NCBI RefSeq assembly: GCF_029873635.1
Contig: NC_080418.1
Span: 149,537,748 to 149,601,747 of the forward strand
Direction of reading: 5' to 3'
Length of the DNA stretch: 64,000 nt
Origin: Malania oleifera
Lineage: Eukaryota > Streptophyta > Magnoliopsida > Santalales > Ximeniaceae
A program made the position numbers and the translations under genes. A model generated the notes under the pieces. It did not search any database and was not told the DNA's origin. It worked only from the letters and a program-made list of their open reading frames with translations. Shown piece by piece: positions 35,643-44,488 of the stretch (position 1 is its first letter; each line of letters opens with the position of its first letter).

Positions 35643-35957
35643 GACTAATGAAAATTAATAATAATAATAATAGTAAGAATAAATAAACTAATAAAAATAC
35701 TAATAATAATAATAATAAAAAGGGAACCCCTTGTTCTATTTGGCTAGGGCAAAAATAGGGTGTCTACAATCGGTATAGAGGCAGAGCTCCTCAGATTTTT
35801 GGTCAAGGGCTGATTCGGAAGCAATTGGTAACCTAACAGTGACATTCGATGGTATGGCAAAAAAATAACGAATATTTTGCAGGTCGGAAGAGGTGAGCTC
35901 ACAACGAGCGCTCCGAACTGTTGTAGGAACCCTTAATGGCTGTGAGGAGGTCTCCAT
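31022..35957 (-). CDS. Antisense spliced gene of the Tat element (Transposase_28-like), interrupted by a solo LTR
   Basis: Between pol and the 3' LTR, on the opposite strand, four exons can be read: 35957-32153 (split by the LTR insertion at 32555-35768), 32102-31950, 31858-31539 and 31459-31022. Without the insertion the phases agree and there is no internal stop, giving about 498 residues. The N-terminal part (RLPFPSFVSNVLRFYLIAPS, LVPNSYFSLT, LPGYKLFSP) resembles the plant family called putative gypsy-type transposon (PF04195). The C-terminal part is a charged coiled coil (31450-31190) with an acidic tail. Introns end in TTGCAG or TTTCTGTAG. The first donor (GTGATC, chosen for frame) and the second (GTCATC) are weak. 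The function is unknown. The family assignment is from memory of its look, not a search. Confidence 0.65.
33960..34125. repeat. 103-bp-period duplication in the solo LTR leader
   Basis: AAGGAAGGGTTGGCTCGCCG... occurs at 33966 and again at 34069, with about 60 bp nearly identical. It is part of a GC-rich island in an otherwise AT-rich LTR. Confidence 0.8.
34790..34799 (-). promoter_or_regulatory. TATA box of the nested solo LTR
   Basis: TTTATATAAGGGGCC on the minus strand at the boundary between the AAT-rich U3 and the GC-rich transcribed part. The position fits an LTR promoter. Confidence 0.6.
34915..35725. repeat. AAT-rich block with a 333-bp tandem duplication
   Basis: About 800 bp of imperfect (AAT)n. 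Unique landmarks (AGAATAATAATAATAGTAAT, TAATGGTACTAATAA, GACTAATGAAAATTAATAAT) recur 333 bp apart (for example 35011 and 35344), so the block includes a segmental duplication and not only slippage. Confidence 0.85.
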
Positions 35958-35984
35958 AGAAAAAAACAAGCCTGAAGGAAACAC

Positions 35985-36610
35985 TACTTAAACCTAAGGA
36001 TCAAGCGGGCAGACACCAGCAATGATCAAGAAGAAAGGATGCCAAGACAGATCAAGACAGTAAAATTTCACACAAACAATTAGGCAATCTTACAAGAAAA
36101 AGATCAAACATACAAAACTAGCGCAAGAACAGCGAAGAACAAGAAGAACAACAAGACAAAAATGCTATAGAGAGGGAGAACATACCTAGCACCAAATAAG
36201 GGACTTGTGGAATGGAGAAGAGTAAAGAAGGAAGCAGTTCTCTTGGAATGAATACGAGTGTGGAGTGAAGGAGTCCACTGGCCTTTATATAGAGAGGAGG
36301 GCACGAATCCCTATGGTGGGAATCTCAAGAATTTTCATTGACGAAAAGGATTGCGTCTCGCGGGAGGCAAAGGACATTGAATATCTCTGACAAATGCACA
36401 TACGAGGCTTCCCGAGGACAAAAAGCCACCTCGGAAACACTAAGTTGCCTCGGACACAACATTGGACGGATGGCCATCAATAACGCTTTCCTCCAACCCA
36501 CTTTCCGAGGTAGAACTCATTTAAAACCTGCTTTTATGTATCTTTCGCAGGAAGGAAGCGTGCAACGATGCCTCGGGAAAGTGAGATGGACGCGAAGGAC
36601 GACCCAGCAG
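35985..36610 (+). other. Non-coding 3' region of the Tat element, first part
   Basis: Upstream flank of the antisense gene and start of the element's long 3' region. TATATAGAGAGGAGG-type sequence at 36291-36300 reads CTTTATATAGAG on plus and could be part of a minus-strand promoter (CTCTATATAAAGGCC) for the antisense gene. Confidence 0.5.
36288..36300 (-). promoter_or_regulatory. Possible TATA box of the antisense gene
   Basis: CTCTATATAAAGGCC on the minus strand, about 330 bp upstream of the ATG at 35957. Its orientation and distance suit a promoter for the antisense transcript. Confidence 0.5.
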
Positions 36611-36866
36611 ATGAGCACGACTCGTCTGGACGATGGCTCATACTGACGAGCACAACTCAGAAGGCCAGCAGAACCCAATAGATGAGCACGACTCATCACG
36701 CGGACGGCCCAAAATGACGAGCACGACTCGTAAGGCCAGGACAACCCAACAGATGAGCACGACTCATCACACGGACGGCCCAAACTGACGAGCACGACTC
36801 GGAAGGCCAGAACAACCCAACAGATGAGCACGACTCATCACGCAGAAAGCCCAAGCAACGAGCATT
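36611..36866. repeat. 35/36-bp tandem repeats in a 71-bp dimer pattern
   Basis: Monomers start at 36611, 36646, 36682, 36717, 36753, 36788, 36824 and 36858. They alternate between an ATGAGCACGACTCATCA type and an ACGAGCACGACTCGNAAGGC type, making a two-monomer higher-order unit. They lie in the hypervariable 3' region of the Tat element. Confidence 0.88.
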
Positions 36867-36959
36867 AGTTGTAATGCCACGCAGCCGAGTAGGTTGGTTA
36901 GCTCAGCCAATCTCTTTCCATAGGATAGGTCGGACTAATTCCCCCGAAGAGTCGAACAG

Positions 36960-37400
36960 TTCGGCCTGATTATTCAAAAAGCTCAAAAGAAGAGCTTGGC
37001 ACGAGTCGCTCTTCAAAGAGCTCAGCACGAAGAGCTCGGCACGAGTCACTCTCCAGAGAGCTCGGCATGAAGAGCTCGGCACGAGTCACTCTTCAAAGAG
37101 CTCGGCACGAAGAGCTCGGCACAAACAGCTCTTCACGAGTCTCTTTTAAAAACAGTTCGGACAAACAGCTCGGACAAAAATAGATCGGCACAAAAAGAGC
37201 TCGGACAAACAGCTCGGACAAAAACAGTTCGGACAAACAGCTAGGCACAAACAGCTCGAACAAAAACAGTTCGGACAAACAGCTGGGCACAAACAGCTCG
37301 GACAAAAACAGCTTAGACAAACAGTTCGGCACAAACAGCTCGGACAAAAACAGCTCGGGCAAAACAGCTCGGCACAAACGGTTCCGCACGAGCTGCTCAA
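36960..37400. repeat. Short GAGCTCGG / ACAGCTCGGACAAA tandem repeats
   Basis: First, units of about 40 bp containing AGAGCTCGGCACGAGTCACTC (36990-37115). Then units of 13-16 bp (ACAGCTCGGACAAAA type) up to 37390. Open frames across this block are a by-product of the periodicity. Confidence 0.85.
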
Positions 37401-37530
37401 CTATTCTGCCCAAAAAAAAAAAAAAAAAGAAAAGTGGAGAAAGGAGAAACGAACACGATGGGGTGTTAAAATCTCTAAAGGGAAAGACGCGAACACAAAC
37501 GATTATTCAAAATTCTATCTAGAAATTTGA

Positions 37531-37548
37531 AACTGAGGGGGGGACAAC
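37531..37548 (+). other. Polypurine tract of the Tat element
   Basis: A purine run (CTGAGGGGGGGA) just before the 3' LTR at 37549, the expected site for plus-strand priming. Confidence 0.8.
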
Positions 37549-37980
37549 TGATATGCTCATAATAAATCACGCTAATAAAGGCAGGTCAACGCCTGCCCTT
37601 ATACTTTCTCCAGGTCTGACTTTTTGACGAGTGATTAGCGTCAACCTAAAGGAGGAGAGATCTACACCAACGCCCTTAATGACCGAGTAATAGGCGCACG
37701 CACTTATGGCTGGAGAGCAATTCACGCCCCCACGCAATAAATCCGAGCCAACCAGCGGTCAACTCAAGCCCCTATAAGAAGGGATTTGGAATACAGGCGA
37801 AGGTAAGTCACATAACACTATTTTACTGTTGCATTTAGCCTTCCTAAAAGCCTTCCTCTTACTTAGGCATCGGAGTGATCCCCCGGAGTACACCCCGGGT
37901 CCTCCAAGCCTTTGTTCTTTTCTTCTTTCAGGTCAACGAGAGTCGAAAGAGCATCCCAACTAATTTTTTACCCTGCAACA
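37549..37980 (+). repeat. 3' LTR of the Tat element
   Basis: 432 bp, TGATATG...GCAACA, with 11 differences from the 5' LTR. Eight or nine of these are C/T or G/A transitions. It is followed by the AAATA target duplication. Confidence 0.95.
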
Positions 37981-37985
37981 AAATA

Positions 37986-38432
37986 TAAATATAAATAAAT
38001 TTTAAAAAATAATAAAGATAATTACAAAATATTTTTACTATTTTTCGATTGTCAAGTAAATATTTTTTTTATCACAAATTAAATTTTTTGAAAGGCTACC
38101 AATTAACTAAAATAATTATAATATTTTTTATTTTTATAATAATATTTTTTTAAAGTATACTATTTTAATTTACTATGTTAATCATATTTTTTAATATTAT
38201 TTGATGTAAAGATGAAAATGAGCAATTTTTTTAATTAATTGTTAATTTCTTAATCAAACATGTTACTGGTTTTTGGTTTTAATTTCTATTTCTGATTTTA
38301 TGTTCACTTCTAGTTTTTATTTTTGTAATTTTTAACAGTGATACCAAACAATCCCTAAATATATAGGTCTCATTTAATCGTAAAAAGTATATTTTTTTTT
38401 AGTTTAATTTTTCAAAACTACAAAAAATACAC

Positions 38433-38467
<35 letters not shown>

Positions 38468-39085
38468 TAGTTTATATGTGCAAGCAAAATCTTTTTAGCA
38501 GGTGTTTTCAAATTCTCTAAACAATGACCATTTTTTTCCTTGTAAAAAGCATTACATATTTTTTTTAGCTTAAAAAAAGAATTTATATTGTCCTCTTCCA
38601 AATAGAAAAAAAAAAACACTAAAGGAAAGGGGAAAATAATAATGTTATATGTCACGAGTCTGTAATTACCATTACCTATCCCTGTTCTCAACTTACATGC
38701 CACCACATAGGCTCGATTGTTTTACGTTGATAAAGGAATCATTACTTCAATCGAAACTACAAGAAATAAATAGTTCATATTCTATGAAATTCTTCCCCAA
38801 CAAAAGCCTTTTAGAATCGATGCCTCTATCGTTCAAAGGAGTCCCTCATGCTCAATTGATTTTGTAGAAGCCTAAACCTTCAAAATATGCAGAGAGCATT
38901 TTTGGGGGGAAAATAATCTTAAAGCTTTACCTACCATCGCCTTATATGAACATGTGTTCAAGCATGCTTCATAACATCTTTTCAGATGTGCATATTACAT
39001 TTTTTTTCGGTCCAGCAGTTTAGTAAAAATAAATTAAAATAATTACAACTCTTTACCCCATAGATTATTTTTGTCACCTTATAAA
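37986..39085. other. AT-rich intergenic DNA
   Basis: No gene seen. Includes (AAT)n at 38436-38466 and a poly-G run (39110-39122) just beyond. Part of 38945-39080 is a diverged direct copy of 39265-39400, so one arm of the foldback element is partly duplicated here. Confidence 0.5.
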
Positions 39086-40397
39086 GGGGTAAAAAGCCTC
39101 GTAAAAGGGAGGGGGGGGGGGGGACTTCAATTTTTCTAGTATCAAAGTTAAAACATTTTGTACGAAAGAATTATTTTATTTTTATTTTTGCAAAACAAGC
39201 AGCGCTTCAAGAAATACTCTATTCGACCTTAGATTCATTATTATGTTTTTATATTTGTATTATAAACGTGCTCAAACATGCTCTATAACATCTTTCCAGA
39301 CTTGCACGTCACATTTTTTTTTTTTATTTTTGACAATTTAGAAAAAATAAATTAAAATAATTACAACTCTTTAGCCCATAGATTATTTGTGTCACCTTAT
39401 ACTTTGGTTTTCCAATGAAAGTGAGCTCTATTATTGAATGGTTCATTTAGGATTCAGCCTTCTAAATCTACCGGTCGGGTACCAAAATAGTCTAACTTGG
39501 GAGACGTCCTGTGTTGTGTTGGGCACTTGGGATATTCTTCCTGTGGGCTATCTCTCTTACTTCTGAGGAAGGCAGAATTGGTAGGACAATTACAAATGAA
39601 TGCCCCTCAATTAAAGCCTTTACTTGGTAGCTCCAACATAGATCTGTGTTTTTTCTTTTTCTTTTCTTTTTTTTGATAACGCGAGAACTTCGGCCACCGA
39701 CAAGTCATTCTAACCCTCCAATGCAGCATCAAATCCACGACACAGCGTCCTCTTCCCCCAAGTCTCGCTACATAGGGTAAAGTCTGAATGCAGTCATAGC
39801 TTAACTAGCTTTTCATCAAATCCGAGACTTAGGACACATCTTGTCTCCCCATCCACAAGAAACAATAATACGCTTCAACTGCTGACTTCTCTAGTGCATC
39901 TACCAGAAATCGAACACACGATCCACCTTCTTACATGCTGATGTCTTTCCATCATGTCATGCTCGTGGGGCATCAATGTGCATTCATTGCCACATAGAAT
40001 CTTTTATTAGCTCAAACTACTTTCTCGGCAATTTCTCTACCTGTTGTCCATTTTTGCTAAGATTAAAATATGAGGTAACAAAAATAATCTATGAGATATA
40101 AAGTTGTAATTATTTTAATTTATTTTTGGAAAATTGCTAGACGTAAAAAAATAATAATAATAATAACATGCAAGTCTGAAAAGATGTTATAAAACATGTT
40201 TGAGCACATGTTCATAGTATAAATACAAAAACATAATAATGAGTCTAAGGTTGAATGAATAGATTATAGAGTAGTATTTCTTGAGGCGCCGCTTGTTTTG
40301 CCAAAAAAATAATAATAATAATCCTTTCATGTAAAATGTTCTAACTTTGATATTAGTAAAATTGAAGTCTTTTCCCTTTTACGAGACTTTTTTCCCC
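39086..40397. mobile_element. Foldback-type element with about 310-bp inverted repeats
   Basis: The left arm (39086-39405) and right arm (40075-40397) are inverted copies. The outer ends read GGGGTAAAAAGCCTCGTAAAAGG and, on the opposite strand, GGGGAAAAAAGTCTCGTAAAAGG. Shared inner blocks include AATTAAAATAATTACAACT and the sequence around GCAAAACAAGC-GCGC. The 670-bp middle has no coding signal I recognise. No target duplication was found. It could be a Mutator-like or foldback non-autonomous DNA element. Confidence 0.65.
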
Positions 40398-41410
40398 ATT
40401 GACCAAGGAATTTTTATTTGTTTGGGCCAATAATTTTAAAGGAAAGCACGAAATACTAGAAAGTAAAATTTATTTTGTAGTTAATCATTTTCGCAAATGA
40501 GTGGCTGTTTGGAATGAGTATTAAAAAATATGATAAGAAAATTAAAAACTATGAAGAACTAAAAATTAAAACTAAGAACGCCACATCTAAAGCCAAAAAG
40601 TAAGGGAAAATAAAAAGGATATTCAAAAAAGAGAGAGGGCTCGTTCTCAGTCGTCAAGAATAATTTTTATTTTAAAATTTAATTTTTTTAAAAAAACTTC
40701 AAGAAATTGTGTAAGAATGAACAAATTAAAAGTTTTGACACTATTTAATTGATTCGAAGATGCAATAAATACAATGGGTGGTAATAGGCTACCGAGCATC
40801 TACCACAAAATTATTTAAGCTATTAGAACTTTTATATGAAATATGATAAACTGTCTTCTTCTTTTTTTCAGTAAATAAAACTTATGTTCTAGGTTCAAAC
40901 TTAAGATGTCTAAAATAGGTTTTATAAATGTAAATTTATCTAACTTTGGTTAAATTTATTTTTATTTAGGCATGTTATATATTGCTTTAAAATATGGGAA
41001 TATTTTTGCTGCAAAGTAATTTATTTTATTCATATTTTTATTAATTTATTATAATATAGATGCGTGTAGATATCTATATATATAATGTTAATTTAATTTA
41101 TTTTTAAATCAAATGAAAGTTTAATTTTAAGTTCAAACATTATGTTTTAAATATTTTAAATGTAGTTTTATCTAATTTTTCTTGAATCTGTTTTCAATGT
41201 ATATTATAATAATTAACTTTTTTTTAAAGAATATTTTATCTTACTTTCAAAAAAATAAAAAAAAAATATTTTTATCAAAAATGATTTACACCAGCCACAT
41301 ATCTATAATATAGAAATTTACTTCTGAATGTTGGTTTTATAGAAATTTATTTTTAAAAATAAAATGCTTTTGTTTACAAATTGATTTACCTTTCAAAAAT
41401 AAGAATATTC

Positions 41411-41446
<36 letters not shown>

Positions 41447-41614
41447 TTTTAAATATTTGTTACGATGTTATACTACAATTTGCAATGTTCAAATTGGGAA
41501 AATTATAAAATGTCTACCTCTTGTTCTATTGAGTTAATGCAAGGCGCGTAATGGACAGATCTCACTTATGATAAGCATGATATTTTAAAGTGAGACTCAT
41601 CCATATCATGTTTT
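40398..41614. other. AT-rich intergenic DNA left of the viral cluster
   Basis: No gene or element recognised. Includes an (AT)n tract at about 41418-41443. Viral sequence starts at about 41615. Confidence 0.5.
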
Positions 41615-43384
41615 CGAGTTATAATTGATAATAGTGCAATACTCTAGGTAGGAAAAAGTGCCAGAAATGTGAAGATGAGGATGAATGACAAAGAATATGA
41701 GGAGCAAATTCTTAACCTAATTCCTGAATTACAAGATGATTTTCTTTTGGAAAGTAAGTTCCTTAAGAAATATCAACCATTTACGATATTTTCAGAAGGA
41801 ATAATCGTAGATAATCATTTCATTCCAAAACCTTCAGGTGCTATTATAAAAAATTATATGGTAGTCGAAGAATAAGGAAAATCTGATTATCAAAAGAAGC
41901 CTGATAATTGGAAGGAATTGGTATCAAGAAGTATCCTAAAAGTAAATCAAGAAGAAGAAAGTAGTTTTGAAGAAGTTAAGAACATGCTTTCAAACAATTG
42001 GTTAGAAAATCCACAGGTAATATGGGAGAAGGTCATGCCAGAAGCGGATATTGTGCTTAAAAGCCTCGATACAATTATAAGAAGTAAAGGAATTAGTTAT
42101 CCAAATGAAATGGTAAAGGAATTTGAAAAACAAATTCCCAAATTATTGAATTTGGGGCTTATTAGGCACAGTAAGAGTGAGCACAAGAGTATTGCATTCA
42201 TGATAACAAATAATGCCGAGCAAGTACGTGGTAAAATCAGGCTGGTTATTTATTATAGAGATCTAAATAGAGAAACAAGAGATGATGGGTATATTTTACC
42301 TAATCAGAAATCTCTTAGAAATAGAATAAGAAAGGAGAAACTCTCAGTATATTCTAAATTCGATCTCAAATCAGGATATTGGCAGATAAAGGTTAAAGAA
42401 AGAGCAGTAGCTCTTACAGCCTTTACTACGCCGATCGGGCTTTTCAAATGACTAGTTATGCCATTTGGATTAAAGATTGCCTCAGGAATTTTCCAAAGAA
42501 TGATGGATCAGGCTTTTGAAGAAATAACTGAATTTACTGCAGTTTATATTGATGATGTCTTAGTATTTAGTAAAAATACTAAGGATCATCTAGAACATTT
42601 GAAATAGGTGGCTCAAGTGTTCAAAAAAGAATGAATGGTTCTTTCAGAAAGAAAAACCGTTTGGATGCAACCTTAGATTAAATTTTTAGGATTAAAAATT
42701 CAACAAAGTGAAGAAGAACTTCGGCCACATATAGCAAAAAGGCTATATGAATTTCCTAATAAATTTGAAGACAGAAGACAGTGTCAATGCTTTCTAGGAG
42801 TACTAAATTATATTAGGAAATTTATTAAAAATTTAGCAGAAAAGGCAGCACCAATTCAGAAAAATGTTTTAATAAAGAATCCTTGAAATTGGACTTCAAA
42901 GGATACTGAAATAGTAAAAGCCTTAAAGAAAGAAGCTCAAAATTTGCCAAAATTAGAATATCCAGATAGTACAAAATTAGATATAATTCTAGAAACCAAT
43001 GCTTCAGATATAGTATGGGGATGTATTTTAAAAACTAGAAAATTTGATAAAATAGAACACCTTAGTAGATATTGAAGTGGATGTTTCAATGGAGCAGAAT
43101 TAAATTACCCAGTTTATAAAAAGGAATTATTAGCAGTCCTTAAAGGAATTAGGGCTAATGGACTTTTTTTGGGTAAACCCTTCATTGTTGGAATAGATAG
43201 TTCTTATGTAAAGCACTTCATGGGAATTAAGTTAAAACGATGCACTCAAGCAAGATTGGTTAGATGGAAAAATGAATTACAATATTACTCCTTTAATATA
43301 GAACATATTAAAGGTAGAGATAATATTATTGCTGATACTCTAACTAGATATTTGAATTCTTGCATAACAAATGACAAGCAGTAG
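41615..43384 (+). pseudogene. Endogenous pararetrovirus copy C: protease end, RT and RNase H
   Basis: Plus strand, truncated at the left inside the protease-RT linker. RT blocks are clear: KFDLKSGYWQIKV near 42358 and YIDDVLVFS near 42548, the form typical of Caulimoviridae rather than gypsy elements. RNase H ends with IEHIKGRDNIIADTLTR near 43303. Breaks include a TAA at 41873, a TGA at 42448 (in place of a codon that reads W in copy A) and further stops between 42600 and 43080. It cannot be translated as one protein. The same region is present on minus in copy A. Confidence 0.88.
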
Positions 43385-44265
43385 CAGTAGCAGCCATTTG
43401 AAATATGTGATTTGTCAAGAAAAACATAAGATGGCAGATTGCCTAGTTGCCAAATTTGTTGATAAACAGAGACAATTAACTTCCAACTACAGAAAGGGGG
43501 AAGGGACTAGCAGAGGAAGAAATGTTTCTCAGAAAAGAGAACGTTCGGATCCAGCTTTGGAACAGATCCAGGTAAAGAAAGGGAGTTCGTCTAGAAAAGA
43601 TGAAAAACTCAGTGATAAAAGTCATATTCAATGCTTTATTTACAGCCAATATGGACACTACAGTACTCAGTGTGTTCAAAATCCCAAAATCAGAAAGGTA
43701 AGAGGAGAAGGCATGAAAGAAAAGCAGAGAATTGACCAGGAAACTATGAACAAGAATGTTTCAAAATCCCGTAAGGATAGAAAAATAGTTGAAGTTGAAA
43801 CAGTCAAAGTTGATTTGGTTATCAAAGATTTTCTGGAAAGGACTCTAGAAATCTCTCAGGAAAAAAGAAATTTGCTAGAAGGGATAGTCAATAATCCAAC
43901 AATTCCAACAAATACATCTTTTTCAATTTGTCTAAGAGAGGTTGTCGAAATATTGGAAAAATTTGAAGCCATTATTTTAGAAAACTTTAAAATTGTGGAC
44001 AAGGAAGATACAGTAGAACTTATTCATCAACAAATCAAGCTCAAAGTTGAAATGGATATTCAGTTGAAGAAATACAATTTCACTACCAAAGCGATAATAA
44101 GTATTTCAGAATATCCAGAATTAAATCAATTTTGGATAAGGAGTGGATTGTATATTCAGAAATTACACATTCTTAGAAGTATAATGTAAGAACCCGACTC
44201 GAGATAGGTGTATTAAATAAATAAGAAAAGAGAATGAAAATTTTAAAAATTAAAAATCAGCAGGG

Positions 44266-44460
44266 CTCGTCGACGAGGCTTCTTTTCTCGTCAACAAAGT
44301 CTTTTGTGCAGGTCGGCAACAAGTTCCAATGGTTCGTCGACAAGGAGATACTGAGAGATTTTGGGGAATCCTGAAATCTCAGGCTCGTTGACGAATCCAC
44401 CTTGACGTCGACGAACTTCCTTCTGCAGCTCGTTGACAAGGACGCCGTCTCGTCGATGAA
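44266..44460 (+). repeat. TCGTCGACGA motif array in the solo LTR U3
   Basis: Seven forms of the palindrome TCGTCGACGA (several with T or A changes) at about 44267, 44288, 44334, 44395, 44406, 44430 and 44450. The last ends about 20 bp upstream of the TATA box. Confidence 0.8.
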
Positions 44461-44480
44461 TCTGGCCGAGTCAACTTGGT

Positions 44481-44488
44481 TATAAATA
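44481..44488 (+). promoter_or_regulatory. TATA box of the solo LTR
   Basis: TATAAATA at 44481-44488, followed by a CT microsatellite (44525-44551) in the presumed leader. Confidence 0.65.

Larger units (their letters stand above)
32555..35768 (-). mobile_element. Solo LTR (Ogre/Tat-like), 3214 bp, nested in the Tat element
   Basis: On the minus strand it starts TGTAGACACCC at 35768 and ends CGTCGCGACA at 32555, both typical of large plant gypsy LTRs. It is flanked by ATCGG at 32550-32554 and 35769-35773. There is no internal coding region, so recombination between two LTRs is the simplest origin. A TATA box lies near 34790, with a GC-rich leader downstream (33950-34770) and an AAT-rich U3 upstream. 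It splits a codon-contiguous exon of the antisense gene. Confidence 0.85.
25147..37980 (+). mobile_element. Complete Ty3/gypsy element, Tat lineage, with nested solo LTR
   Basis: 12834 bp (about 9.6 kb without the nested LTR). It is bounded by 432-bp LTRs and a perfect AAATA duplication at 25142-25146 and 37981-37985. Order: LTR, primer site, gag-pol in one frame, antisense spliced gene, tandem-repeat region, polypurine tract, LTR. Two RNase H domains and an antisense gene of the Transposase_28 type point to the Tat lineage. The LTRs differ at 11 of 432 positions. At 1.3e-8 substitutions per site per year (an assumed rate) that suggests about one million years. Confidence 0.95.

Noticed and set aside
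36611-36866. CRISPR-like array of regular repeats
   Set aside because: Direct tandem monomers without unique spacers, inside a plant retrotransposon.
37093-37413. Minus-strand open frame with repeating SELFVPSCL
   Set aside because: Produced by the short tandem repeat at 36960-37400.
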